Part shown: positions 9,071 to 20,665 of the stretch, one piece after another
Position numbering within the stretch: the first letter of the stretch is position 1
How the letters are laid out: each line of letters starts with the position of its first letter
Assembly: GCA_019648995.1 (NCBI GenBank)
Contig: BLXT01000945.1
Location: forward strand, 4,093,331 to 4,119,769
Direction: 5' to 3'
DNA: 26,439 nucleotides
From: Plakobranchus ocellatus
Taxonomy: Eukaryota; Mollusca; Gastropoda; Plakobranchidae
The notes under the pieces: generated by a model
What the model was told of the DNA's origin: nothing
Database searches by the model: none
The model's input: the letters and a program-made list of their open reading frames with translations, nothing else
Made by a program: the position numbers and the translations under genes

Positions 9071-12065
9071 TATATCTACATGTGCATTGTTTTTATATTT
9101 ATTAATATAATTTTTATATTTTTTAAACAGTCATGAATGACTTTTCATGAGATTTCTTTATTTTTTAATATGCTTTTTTAAATTCTTATTTTTAAAACTG
9201 CTGTGCGAACGATAGATCTAGAAGTGGTGGAAACCTGAGATGCTCTTTGTTTGCTGAGTGGTGATCTTATTCATGTGTGCATGTGTTTTATATATATTAT
9301 GTTGCTTTGTCATTGTCGTTGATTTTTCTTTTCTTTTTTTTTTTTTTTTTTGAATCATCACATGTGATTTTAATTTCTTTTACACCATGAACTGATTCAA
9401 CATTAGTTCTACTAGTTTACAATAAAATTTTCTTTTTAATTTCATAAAATACTTTTCTTTATCTTTTAAAACTTCACCTCTTTTTGTAATAAATGTAATT
9501 TGTTTGCTTTTTTTTTGTTGCTGTTTTTTTGGCTTCATTATATTTTTTCTTTAATTTTTTTCTCCACTACCATGAACTGCATTAAGAACAATTCAATTGG
9601 TTTATTAAATTAAAGGAAAGAGAAAAAAAGAATAAATATAAGAGGTATAGTGATAATCTGACATGAATTTTCATACATTTCACTTTGGAGGAGAAATCTA
9701 GTCCATTTCATTGTGATTTCGTTTTTTGTTTGAGTTTTTTTTTTTTGTTTTTTTTTTTACTTAGGTTTTGTTTGTTTGACATTTCTTTTCTCATCTCTTC
9801 CATTTACATCTTACATTCCAAATTTCATTTTTTTATAGTTACAAGAACTATGTTGCCATCTTTCTTTGTGCACTATGACTCAGGAACATTACTTTAAAAA
9901 TTCTAATATGTGTAATTGATTTAGCTTAAGCATGCCACAATCAAGTAGAAACCAAACTGCAGTTCATGCACATTATATATAATTGAGAATAAAAAGAGAT
10001 GACTTTTGTTCTTTTTATTTTACATAAAGTATAGTGAAAAATTCAAAGTTATAGTTAAAAGGCAGCAATATCTAACATATGATTTGAAAATGAAAACTTA
10101 CAAAACTTGATGAATGTAAGTGCAGAATGCAAATTTATTTGTGATAAAAATTGTAATTCTCAAGATGCAAATTAAAGTCAAAAGCATACAGATTCACTAC
10201 CATGCACTATTTTAAAAATCCACCCACTCATAATTGTGGCCTGCATGTAATAAGATGTAATACAATGTGCTCTGATCTGTGTTATAATAAATGAAACAGA
10301 GATGTAAAAGAAAACATGATTTGAAAATCTCATGAAGACTATATATCAATATAATTATGAATATTATTATATTTTGTATAAATGTAATAAAATTCCTACA
10401 TTATTGAAATGACGGCATATCCAAGAAGTAGATGCCTTGGACCCTAACATCAGAATATAGCACCAAATGAGAGAGAGAGCATGAATGCAAGGATATAATG
10501 ATGTTTCATACTTATGTGAACAAGGAAAAACAAGAGATATCATAAAAAAGTTCATTTCTAAATATTGATTGCTATTGTTGCACTCGCTTAAATCTTTTTT
10601 CGTACGATTGTCATGGGAAAACAGCCGGCACACTTATTGCTGCATAATACATGTAGTAATAGTATACAATTATTGTGGTGCTCTTAATGACCTCCTACTT
10701 CAGTTTCAAAAGCTTCCTTTATATTTTCTTATAATAAGTGCTAAGCATATGTACATGCAGAAGTTTAGAGCATACATCAAGCAAAAGAAAAAAGGATAGT
10801 AAATTTGACTCTCACAAGCATTATCCTGTGGATATCTGGCAGAGACCAAGTGCCTAAATAAGATTCCAAAGATGTGCAGCAGGTTAAAAGGCTAAAGGTA
10901 ATGACAAAACATCAAAGGTTACGTCTGCCTCGATGTCATTTGCAAAGCAATTAAGCACTAAAATCCCTTTAACCTCAGGTCCTCACTTTGAAGCCTGCAA
11001 TTACCACAAGCTGATTTGTGCAAAAATCGTATTTTTCTTCCTTTTTTTCAGACTTTCTTTATTAAACAGATGTATGTTTAGGTTATGATTATCATTGCTA
11101 CGACAGCAAATTCCTGTTGATTTAAGACATTCATAAGTACACATGTAGGAATAAAGCGAGTAACATTTGCAGCGTGAAGCAAAGTATTATTTTTTCCCAA
11201 GCAGCAAGCCTCAGCAATATTAGATATATGTTTTTAAAAGTTCTTAACATAGATGTAAAACCAAAGAACATGATTGTTCTTTTTAATCAATCTTATGTTC
11301 GTTGCTATCTAGCATTTTTGGCTAAACAATGATGATTTTTTTTCTAAATAACAACATAACAATTATTGTATTAAAAGTGCATTGCAGCTCAAATTTTTCA
11401 CTTGAGACAATCATTATTAAAATGCATAGCTTATTTCTTATAACTGGAACACACAACCTACACTCTATCTATACACACTTTTTTCAACAGTATTTTAACA
11501 TAACATCAACTAGAGAAGAAATGTACCTCTAACAGAAGATTCAATTATTGACTCCTCTTTGTAGAAAAGAGTTCATGAATGTAGAACGAATGCAATGAAT
11601 AGAAACTAAAAAAAAAAAAAAAAAAAATTAACAATGTATACATGGCTTTTATACTGCATTAGATAAGATATATTTGATACATGTTGAAGGATAATAGTGT
11701 GATAATAATATAATAAGCAACTGTAAAACATGCATACTAATTTTAGAAAAATAACTTACATTGTACTATGCGTGTAAAAGACTTTTTTTTTAAGATTTGG
11801 ATGTTACAAACAGCAAACCTAAAAAAATAAATGAATATTGATCTTACAATGCATTTGCCAGCACTTATGATGTTTTGTCCAAATAGTTGAAGGCACATAT
11901 TATGACATCCAGAGGACGTAGTTTAATTTATGTCTTTTTTTAATTATTAAAAAATTCACGAAGATTTGGTCAAGAAAATGGCACTTTGGGGCTGCGTTGG
12001 TCAGGTTTCAATACATGAATATGTAAATTAGATAAAGTCTGGTTAAAATTAAGTAATCCTACAAT
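9071..12065. other. AT-rich region between convergent genes, including the probable 3' UTR of the membrane-protein gene
   Basis: TMEM267 (plus) and the membrane-protein gene (minus) converge here. On the minus strand, sequence below 12066 would be 3' UTR; AATAAA signals on that strand appear as TTTATT on the plus strand, for example near 11048-11053 and 10135. Poly(T) at 9330-9351 and poly(A) at 11608-11628 are the only obvious repeats. No ORF here has protein-like composition. Confidence 0.4.
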
Positions 12066-12120
12066 CTATACTGTGCTGCCTTGCATCTGTACTGGGTCTC
12101 GGCTTGGCTTGTATACTGGG
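12066..12120 (-). CDS. type I membrane protein gene, candidate terminal exon
   Basis: This exon follows a long pyrimidine-rich acceptor ending TTTTCCTCCACCCAG (AG at 12121-12122). One base completes a Ser codon from the preceding exon. Seventeen codons follow, PVYKPSRDPVQMQGSTV, then TAG at 12066-12068. Ser-Thr-Val-COOH is a class I PDZ-binding pattern (S/T-x-hydrophobic). A second AG five bases further in (after CCCAG) would shift the frame and also yields an open tail ending CRIT. Incoming phase 2 matches the exon at 14413-14511 for either acceptor. Confidence 0.6.
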
Positions 12121-12851
12121 CTGGGTGGAGGAAAACATTGCAAAGCAATGAACATTTGGAATTATCTACTCAAGAAAAATATTTGGTTTTCTTTTATGAT
12201 TCGTGAAAAAAAAGGGTAGGAAGTAATTTTTTTTCAAAATCGAGGAAAATCATAACTAAGCATTTTATCCTTTTCATTCTCTATGTGCTTTTTTAACTGA
12301 ACTATTTCTTCTAGTATTTGAGTATCATCATTGACATGTTATAAACTCAAATCTAACACTAAATCTTTATGGTGTATGTGGTTTTTTTTTTTTTATTATT
12401 ATTTTGTGTGTGTGTCTATGCCTGTGTGAAGTATAACGTGGCCACAAATCAAATTTCAACATATGCGTTTATTATTTATACATGTATAACCAATTTAAAT
12501 CAATCTTAAACAAAAAAAAAAGCTATGTTTTGATTGAAATTGCACAATGTAAGCTGTCAACTGACTTTTACACACTATATTGTAATTCAAAACGATCTTT
12601 AGTCAATTATGCATGGGTTAATTTATAATCTGTACATTTGTTAAAATAAAATTTGAATTCTGTACAGTGTTATACAAAAGCGTGCAATGGACAAAAATAA
12701 AGCAAAAAGAAAACAAAACATTATCTACAATTTTTTGCTGTTCTAGAAAAAGGAAAACTCAAAAACAATTAAGATAAGGTATACAACATGACGCTTTTTT
12801 CTCTTTTGACATAATCACAAAAACCGGTGGGATTTTTTTTTTATGTTTTGT

Positions 12852-12891
<40 letters not shown>

Positions 12892-12892
12892 A
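12852..12892. repeat. (GT)n-(GTAT)n microsatellite
   Basis: GT dinucleotides are followed by three GTAT units. Confidence 0.95.
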
Positions 12893-13097
12893 AAAAGTGG
12901 TATTTATATCACATACAGTGTCACATGGATTATAGTGCGTGTCATGTGCATTTTTATTAATTGAAAGTCAAAAGTCAGTTTACAAAAGTTTTGATACCTA
13001 GGCGGACGTAAGTACCCTACTCTATGCAATGTCTATCAGCTAGGGAGTTATGTTAATCATGAGGGGGATACTATCGTGACTAAAGTGTGTGTGTCAA

Positions 13098-13116
13098 GGG
13101 GGGGGGGGGGGGGGGG
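13098..13116. repeat. poly(G) run
   Basis: Nineteen consecutive G lie on the plus strand. It is capable of G-quadruplex formation and prone to length error. Confidence 0.95.
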
Positions 13117-13732
13117 CAGGTGAGAGTGTAACTGTAGTAGATTGGAGGTTAATTTAAACACAACACGAAAAAGTGGAATTGGGTGGAAGACTAGAACAGG
13201 GACTGGGGTTGCACAAGAATTTTCAAAAAGTAATGTTTGTATCATTGTTTTATGAGAAAGATAAAGAGAAAGAAATAGAGATTGGATATCCTGGATACGA
13301 CAGTGGTAAACATGTTCTTGGCGACCAATGGAGGGGTGTGTGGTGGTTAAGGAAAGCCATTAGGGTATAGTAATACTCCCAGCCTTTCTATCCTATCTCG
13401 AGGAAAGGAAGGTACCATAGACCAAGATCAGAGAAAGAGTGGAATAGCTTAATATAAGTGGGAGGTGAGAGAGGGTGGAGAGGAATTGGGTTGGGAGAAA
13501 GGTGGGGGTAGATTGTCCTAGTTTGGTGTTTGAGAGATAAAGCAGGCAAAAGTATTATACTGTTTTTGTTTTGTTTTGTTTTTCAACACAATACACCTGA
13601 TCTTTCAGTGACCAATCTGAGAAATTCTGGACTTTTACTGTCAGTTAAGTTTCGTCAAGAACAATGAGAATTCATAACTATTATTATGAGTAAAAGTTAA
13701 ATCAGTCACTTTAAAATATTGGTTCTACAAAC

Positions 13733-13747
13733 ATACACACACACGCA

Positions 13748-13805
<58 letters not shown>

Positions 13806-14000
13806 ATCTCTTTCTATCGCCCTCTCTGTCTTTATCTCTCATTCTCTATCTCTCTCTTGATCTTTCTCTCTATCATTCTCTCTTTCTCTCTCTCTCTCTC
13901 CCTCTCTTGATCTCTTTCTCTCTGTCTTCCTCTTTCTTGATCTCTTCTCTGTCACTCTCTCTGTTTGTCTTTACCTTTCTCTCCCTTTCTTTTCTATCTA
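13733..14000. repeat. (AC)n and long CT-rich microsatellite
   Basis: A short AC run is followed by about 250 nt of pyrimidine-rich CT repeats with GATCTC interruptions. On the minus strand, the sense strand of the host gene, this is GA-rich. Confidence 0.95.
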
Positions 14001-14412
14001 TGTATCTGTCCATATATCTTTTTCAAATACGAGAGCATGACGAGAACTATATATTACATCTGATATTTGTTTTTTTTTCTTGGCCACAATTGAAGTAAAC
14101 TTTCTCTCAAAATCTAGGGAAGGAGGACTGAAACTTTCCGCCATACAAAAAACTTTAAAAAATTATTCATATAAAACTGAAGAGACCTGCGGTAAACATT
14201 ATTGAGCATTCTTTGATTTAAAACTCATCAGGTGCGGCTGATGCAATAGATTAAAACAAGCCCCACGTCAATGGCATACAAAGAGGCTAAAAATAATGGG
14301 AGTATTTTACTGCATGCTGCAGGTCTATGAGTCATCAAGTTTCATCCGCAGTCCTTTAAACCCGGACACATTACAGTGATTTTTGTCATTTGATTACAAG
14401 GATGTCCTATAC

Positions 14413-14511
14413 CTTCTGTCAACATCCCGCGGCAGCATAGCTTGGCCTGACTTTTCATCGTAGTCATTTCCTCCCGAGCGACGGTTGGCAGGCGTGGGGC
14501 GACTGCTCGAG
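14413..14511 (-). CDS. type I membrane protein gene, cytoplasmic exon
   Basis: This exon is 99 nt between acceptor CTTTGTTGCAATGTAG and donor AAG|GTATAG. It opens with one base (C) that makes AGC (Ser) with the AG left by the transmembrane exon, then has 32 codons and leaves AG. The peptide SSSRPTPANRRSGGNDYDEK then SGQAMLPRDVDR is hydrophilic, Ser/Arg/Asp-rich and low in hydrophobics, as expected for an intracellular tail; it contains a YDEK tyrosine. GC content and codon quality stand out from the AT-rich intron on both sides. Both phases match (in from 22230, out to 12120). Confidence 0.72.
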
Positions 14512-14694
14512 CTACATTGCAACAAAGAGAAAGTCGATGCATTAGTTTTTTTGTGGAATAGAACCTGTTAGATAAAAATTAATACCAGCAGGCAAACATA
14601 TAAAGAATTGTTTCTAGTCTACTATAATCTTCAAGAGCTTAAGTATACTACTTAAAACAAAGGGAAAAAAACAAATTTCACGTAAGCATGAGTT

Positions 14695-14723
14695 TTTTTT
14701 TTGTTTTGTTTTTTTTTTTAATC
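14695..14723. repeat. T-rich tract
   Basis: A T run interrupted by TTTGTTTTG sits directly before the LINE remnant. Confidence 0.8.
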
Positions 14724-14729
14724 AGAAAA

Positions 14730-15480
14730 TAACTTATGAGAACAATAGATCGAAAAACATCCCAAATGGATGAACAACTCAATACTCTAAATGCCAAAAT
14801 CAAAGAAATAGAACTCAAAATGCATAAAGGGAAAGCAAAGTACATGACAAATTACACAGAAAACAACGCAATCGAAACCGAAGTTATTGAAAAAATACAA
14901 AAGTTCAAACGCTTACTTAGAAAAGAATATACATAGAAGATACTAGGAAAGAAGAAACCACACGCAGGATAAGAGCGGGGTGTAGCTGCTTTGGCAGAAA
15001 CAAAGAAATATTTTCGGACGATAACATGCCGCTGTCCCTTAAAACACAAGTATATGACCAGTGCACTCTACCAATCATGCCAAAATTGGTCCCTCACAAA
15101 GACTCTCGCAAACAAACTCAGAGTCGCACAAAAGGCAATGGAAAGAAGAATGTAAAAATAAAGCTGAAAGACAAAATCCCATACAAAGAAATCAGGAAAA
15201 GAACACAAATGAAAGATGTGGTGGATTTCTCAGAAAGACAAAAATGGAATGGGTAGGCGTTTAGAAAGAATGTCATTGTCAGACAACAGATGGACAAAAA
15301 GAATAACAGATTGGCAACAACGACAGGGCAAGAGTTCGAGATGCAGACAGTCAACAAGATGGAGGGAGAGTATTTTACAACAAAGAGGACCGCTCTGGCA
15401 CAGAGAGGCTCAAAACACAGAGTAACTGCTGCTTGAAACGTAGGGTTACATCCTGCAGTGGACGGACACAGCCTTACAAT
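14730..15480 (+). mobile_element. degenerate LINE remnant (RTE-like), post-YADD reverse-transcriptase and C-terminal region
   Basis: Motifs appear in order across shifting frames. First comes MDEQLNTLNAKIKEIELKMH, the helix after the RT palm, followed by KAKYM. Next are EVIEKIQKFK and, after a frameshift, TRKEETTRRI, MPLSLKTQVYDQCTLPIM and KNVKIKLKDKIPYKEIRKRT. After another shift come RWTKRITDWQQRQG, STRWRE, GPLWHREAQ and YILQWTDTAL. This is the standard order of an endonuclease/reverse-transcriptase LINE C-terminus. It is 5'-truncated and broken, and lies antisense in an intron of the minus-strand membrane-protein gene. Confidence 0.85.
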
Positions 15481-15489
15481 AACAGTCAT

Positions 15490-17830
15490 AGTAACTAGTG
15501 AGAAATCACTTGTATTACGTCTTATTTTTTAATTACATCCTTGGCTGAACACTCACAGCATGGTTTACAAGGCAAGTTCTTTCGTGAACTGCAATTTGAT
15601 TGGCTGTAATCTCCTGGTACTTGTTCCTGAACATAAGATCTCAAATTATTAAATGTGTTCAAACTCTTTTTTTTTAATAGGCCTACAAAGTGCAAAGACA
15701 AGTTGAGAATCCTTGAATAAAAAGTAAATGCTGGAGCTAAGTTCAAACGTGTAATGCCTATGCAAATTATTGTGGGGCGTCAAACCAATCCACAACAATA
15801 TAGATTCTATATGTTACTCTAGATCATGCCATTTTACGTGGGCATGTTTCAAAATCCCGAACTTGTTTTACAAATTTACAAAACGATATTCTACAGTCTA
15901 TTTCAACCTATTAAGCATGCGAAAGAAAATATTGCCAGGTAGACATTTTTAATCAGCCACGAATCTGGTGATGTAAAGTTTTTCTGCGTAAACTACACAT
16001 GAGGCTCCATCAGGGTTGATTTCTAGGTCTCTGGAGTGATATATGTCTGAATTTGACAGAGCAATTTCATCGATCTAGATTTCTAGATCCCGATTTTGTT
16101 TCAAGCATTTACAGACCGACATTTTAAAACTCTTTTTGAACCTCATAAAGCATGCGAAACAATATCTCTAAAAGAAAAATGGCGAAAACCAGAAATGGAT
16201 TTGTGTCGTTTCTGTAAAAAAAAATTCCCACAAAGAGGACCGTGACTTTATAATATAAGTTGTAATATAAGTAAATAACTTTATACAAATTTTAGAAAAT
16301 CAATTCATATTTTTTCCTGTAACAGTGCTGCTGTTTTACAATTTATTGTTTCTAAGGTTATCCATGTTACTATAGACAATTCAACGCTTCTAATTTAAAT
16401 AGAACCACTTTCAGCACGCAATGTTTTATTCTATCTCACGACCGTATGGTGTTTTCACTTTAAACTTTAATGACAGTACCTTTAAAAAAAATGTTGTTCG
16501 TGACACTGCCATGACTTTTGATTTTAATTGTGCAAAAATAATGATGATAATAATAATGATAGTGACGATTACGATGGTTATACACAATATTTTTTTTTTA
16601 TTATTGTTATTTCTCTGTTGCATTTAAAGTTTTCGTCCATAGTATAATTTTTTCCCAGAATCTAATATTTCTATGAAGTTTTCTTTTCCTTTTACACGTA
16701 TTGTTACTACAAAAACAAAACAAAAAACCATAGAAACCTTCAAATAGCATTCTACTAGAATGCTTTGGACAACTGTATGAGGGAGAGAATACTTAACACA
16801 TTTTTATCATGAGTATTACAATTTCTGAACATTGAATAAAATACATATATTTTAAAAATTAGTGAAATTAAGAAATGGCTCGCAAAGGTTCATTACTAGA
16901 AGGAAGCGTCAAGGATACGCAGTGAAATCCTCTGATAACAAAGTCTTGCTTGGAAATAAAATCAGTTTGTGGTCGAGGTCTAGGTTCCACTAGCCGTTTA
17001 TTTAAAACAATTAGGTCTAATTTGGTTATAATAACGGTTGCTCAACAACAAGTGGTTCCAGAAAGGTTTACTTTAAAGGATTCCACTACTGCAGTTAAGA
17101 AAACATACCGTAAAAATTACACAACTAGAGTGCTAGCAATAAGTAGCGTAAGGGTAAACATATAAATAGTGTTACAGGCCAACATTTATACCCTAGAAAA
17201 TTCTCGAAACTAGGAACGAAACATGATATATCTGATAATGATAAAAAATTCACTTCAATCACAAAAGCTGGATAACCCATTTCAAATGAGATGTGCAGCC
17301 AATTGTCTTATGTTGGTTCTGATAAAAAGCCAAGTTACCAATACGTAATCCTTTCATTTCCTTATGACATTAGTAACTGATTTTTCTAAGTTTTATAATC
17401 TTTTAAGGGCCCTTTTCATTTTTGTATTTTAAAGGTCACCACTCCCTTAGCTCTGAATAATTATTCCCTTATAAAATCGGGCTATGCCATTTCCAAGAAA
17501 AAAGCATGCTTCTTGTTTCAATCCAGGCGCTGATTCTACATGTCCGGAATGCAGGTATGGGCGTTAAATTACAAATAACCGTCGGGTTTCTCTGGATTTG
17601 TCGTTTTGTCGTTTCTGCTTGGCTACCAGTATCGAAAATTCAAATCTCCATATCTACAACTCACATGCTCATTTTTTAAATCCGGATATAGAAGTTTCAA
17701 GACCCCAATTATTAAGGCCTATCTTGATTGAGTTTCGCTTGTTCGAACAGAAAAAGTTTGTCTTAGCAAAGGACAATGCCATGAAAACAGTGCGACAATA
17801 AAATTTTTTTTTAAAAGTGAACTTTTGCAT
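15490..17830. other. intronic AT-rich sequence with a diverged duplication
   Basis: No exon recognised. Segments at 15854-15930 and 16087-16165 are about 70% identical, both containing ATCCCGA and, near the end, AAGCATGCGAAA. They are spaced 233 bp apart and look like an old duplication or two copies of a dispersed repeat. The rest is unremarkable. Confidence 0.4.
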
Positions 17831-17847
17831 CGGTACGTAATAATATC

Positions 17848-17878
17848 ATATATATATATTTATATATATATATATTTA

Positions 17879-17919
<41 letters not shown>

Positions 17920-17923
17920 TATT
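17848..17923. repeat. (TA)n microsatellite
   Basis: TA dinucleotides with TTTA interruptions, followed by a poly(T) tract. Confidence 0.95.
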
Positions 17924-18142
17924 TTTTTTTTTTTTAAGTTGATTGAGTAAAGTTACATTGCTCCTTTATCACTGTATGCTTGTTATTATCTACATGACTA
18001 CAATGGCGAACCCGCGGCAGAAGGATTCCTGTCAATCAATGTGCCCCCAGAATAGAGAGGAAGAGTGAAAAAAGCGGAGGGGGAAAGACGGAGAGCGAGA
18101 CGATAGATAAAGCAGCAAGGGCATCAAAAGATGAAAAATAAA

Positions 18143-18206
18143 CGATAGTGAGAAAGTGAAAGAGAAAAAGAAAACGATAGTGAGAAAGTGAAAGAGAAAA
18201 AGAAAA
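18143..18206. repeat. 32-bp perfect tandem duplication
   Basis: A 32-bp purine-rich unit beginning CGATAGTGAGAAAGTG is present twice without mismatch (18143-18174, 18175-18206), within a longer purine-rich stretch. Confidence 0.92.
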
Positions 18207-18245
18207 AGACATTTAATACATAATTATTGAAAGATAGTGAACTAG

Positions 18246-18248
<3 letters not shown>

Positions 18249-18301
<53 letters not shown>
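18249..18301. repeat. (GA)n microsatellite
   Basis: About 26 uninterrupted GA dinucleotides. Confidence 0.97.
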
Positions 18302-18304
<3 letters not shown>

Positions 18305-18934
18305 GGAAGTGAAGAGGCGAGAATGAGAGAAAGAGAAAAAAATTTGGGCAGGTAACTAAACTAAGATTAACTAAGAAATCCTACTCTGATATAAGAATTT
18401 GAAAAAAAAAATCAAATTCCCCATAAAAAAAAAGGTCCGACTGAGGCCAACCTATGCCACGGCCCGTCTTTGTGGATCCATTACTACGCTATTTCTCTAA
18501 TCAGCTCAATCCGGACCGGTGTAGGAAAGGAGGAGGCAATGAGTTCGCTGTATTATCAGACTGCATGCCTTTCCACTATTTTCAATTGTGCATCATTAGA
18601 ATCCAACAAAGGTCAGCCTCCTATCCCCTCTAAGTTTAACTTCACCCTTATCCTGAAATTTTTTCATAGCTCTATGTTCAGGGGTTTTCTAGTATCAAGT
18701 AGGCCTACTGGGCAGACAAAGGTTGCAGGTATACAATAAAAATTACATAGTTTGCTTGAAAAAAAAAAATTTTTAAGCACTGTTAAGTCCTTTTTACAAG
18801 TTTACAGACCAAAAAAATGCGTCATCAAAAACAAGCTCTAGGTATTTATCGTGCGATTATTCTTATTCTTAATCACTGCCTAAGGGCTGTTCATTTCAAG
18901 ATGATCCTGTGCTTATTATATTAACCCTCGTGAT

Positions 18935-19020
18935 GGGCATTGGTGGTGAGCTCGAACCTTGCATAAAGAGGTCTCTGCAGATTGCAAGGCTACTTCGCTA
19001 GCTACTGCACCATGAATGCC
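18935..19020 (-). mobile_element. tRNA-derived SINE head (tRNA-like pseudogene)
   Basis: On the minus strand the segment starts GGCATTCATGGTGCAGTAG and ends CACCACCAATGCC. The termini pair as GGCATT/AATGCC like an acceptor stem. TGGTGCAGTAG matches an RNA polymerase III A box and GGTTCGAGCTC a B box, containing a perfect T-loop TTCGAGC. The T-stem does not pair well and the middle does not fold as a normal anticodon arm, so this is a tRNA-derived SINE or decayed tRNA rather than a functional tRNA. Confidence 0.55.
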
Positions 19021-19514
19021 CCTTGATGCATGATCATAAGGAATGAATAACATTTATTCAAAATAATGTTCAGCTAGCAACTGTAATATAAGGAAGCGAG
19101 ATATACTGATAGCAGATGTTGGACTAGCTATGAATTTTTCCAGTAATACAAAGGCTAAAGAAACCTACATTGACTAGTTTGCCCGTAAAGAAACCCAAAG
19201 TTACACAAGGAATAGAATCATTCTCTGACTAGGTTGTTCGAGTTTTTGTTACACGGCACATCAGCAAGGGACAGTAAGTTACGTTGTGCTAATTGCAATT
19301 TTTGCCTCCTCCCATCTTCATCAACACATCTTCGTCAATTAAGCCATAAATTTGGGCATTCCGATAGGATTCGATCCTCATCCCAAGATGTAATAAGCAA
19401 GTTTGCGGAATCCTTAGATTTGTAAATCGCCAATGAGGCATCAATGTCATCGACTTATGCGAAATTCAAGTAACTATTACTGTGAATGCATTCACATGAA
19501 AACCTCAGTCCTTT

Positions 19515-19695
19515 TTTAATGCATCAAAGAGCGTACGCCGCAAGCTCACCCTAGAGATGTAGCAGGCCTTCTAGTGTTTGTGCATGTAGTCTATTCTTTA
19601 CAAAGCCATCTGAAACAGGGCCATCGCCAGGCCAAACATCGGCGGCAGTCTCGAACCCGCTACCTGAAAGGCAATTAAAGCTCCAAGGTTTCAAA
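19515..19695 (-). mobile_element. tRNA-derived SINE-like element abutting a LINE tail
   Basis: On the minus strand, CCTTGGAGCTTTAATTGCC is followed by GTAGCGGGTTCGAGACTGCC, a good pol III B box, then CCGATGTTTGGCCTGGCGATGG. A GC-richer body continues to a short A-rich end near 19515. It begins immediately after the A/G-rich tail of the LINE remnant on the same strand, as if inserted into that tail. A-box quality is poor, so the assignment is moderate. Confidence 0.5.
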
Positions 19696-19699
19696 AATC

Positions 19700-20665
19700 T
19701 TCTTTTTTCTTTAGGTGCCTGACAGACATTGGCAATCGGCGTCCTCAATTCAAACCTGTTCTCAGTTAAATTATAAGATTTAACATTCTTCATTGCTCAA
19801 AAGTTAAGACTTTCAACGAAAGTTATTCTGTGTCTGCCTTGACTGCGTTTCCCATCAATCCTCCAGTGATTGCTAAGTGTTTTAAACCTTTATGTCGGCA
19901 ATATGTCTTAAAAATTGCAGTTGCCTCCATCCCATGCTTTTCATTCATGATCTCTCAAAATTAACTTATCCATTAGACTTTCTTCTGATACACCCAGACT
20001 CTACTGCTTCTAATTTTCTTTCTGTTTCTTTGTTTATATTCCAACATTCACATCCATACAGATGTTTTCATTACCTTTATTTTGGTGCCCATGTTTATGT
20101 TTCTGTTTGTTTGTATTGATTTCATTTCTGGAATGTGTCTTTGGCCATGGCTATTCCTTTCTTTTTTTTTATTTAATTTCACCTATCAAGATATTTGAAT
20201 TTTGTATCTTGTTATATTTCCTCTTCATTACTGACGAGATTGTATTTTAGTGTTTGAGGATTTCTTTGTGATGCCCATGCATTCCGTTTTGTTCACTCTC
20301 CAATACGACATTTATCTAAAAGTTTTTGCAGTTGTTCACCATATTCTGCCATTAAATTTGTGTCATTCGTATACAAGAAGTTATTAAGATTTTTTCCATA
20401 TACTTTTAAGCCAAGGGTAACCCTTAAATTCCTCATTTGATAATATAGTTTTAAAAGATCAGGAGACGTTACACATTTCTGTGCAACACCTTTTTTGACA
20501 GTTTTGAAATCACTTTGCTTTCCTTCAATTTTTATAGCTGCCATTTGATTCCAGTACAGATTTCCTATAAATATCAGATCTGCACCATTAGTGTTTAGTT
20601 TTTCTGGCATTAAATCAGCTCATCATGTTTGACTTTGTCAAAAGTCTTAGAATAATAAATGAAAC
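19700..20665 (-). mobile_element. degenerate LINE remnant (RTE-like), RT core to 3' end
   Basis: Read on the minus strand with frameshifts, the motifs in order begin with FDKVKHDELI, LIFIGNLYWNQMAAIKIEG, TVKKGVAQKCVTSPDLLKLY and LGLKVYGKNLNN. Then come FLYTNDTNLMAE (the YADD box, decayed to YTND), LQKLLDK, KTECMGITKKS, KFKYL and LYGCECWNINKETERKLEAV. The last are IRRK, RQLQFLRHI and a C-terminus resembling RFELRTPIANVC. It closes with an A/G-rich tail near 19700-19712. This is the canonical RTE-like RT order. The changed catalytic box and multiple stops show it is inactive. It is sense to the host membrane-protein gene and lies in its large intron. Confidence 0.9.

Larger units (their letters stand above)
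12121..13730. other. intronic sequence with microsatellites and a G-run
   Basis: This is the intron between the last two exons of the membrane-protein gene. It contains (GT)n/(GTAT)n at 12852-12892, a 19-base G run at 13098-13116, and a comparatively GC-richer, purine-skewed stretch at about 13170-13560. No splice-compatible conserved exon was found in it. Confidence 0.45.

Noticed and set aside
10401-10443. Alternative last exon of the membrane-protein gene (tail VQGIYFLDMPSFQ)
   Set aside because: The acceptor and phase are compatible, but the peptide is hydrophobic and less tail-like than the 12066-12120 exon, which has a stronger acceptor and is encountered first.
13173-13370. Plus-strand ORF containing YPGYDSGKHVLGDQWRG
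   Set aside because: No splice context, no homologue recognised, and it lies in a purine-skewed intronic stretch; probably chance.
15118-15489. Minus-strand 123-codon ORF rich in Cys/Leu
   Set aside because: It is antisense to the RTE-like LINE remnant, whose plus-strand motifs are diagnostic.
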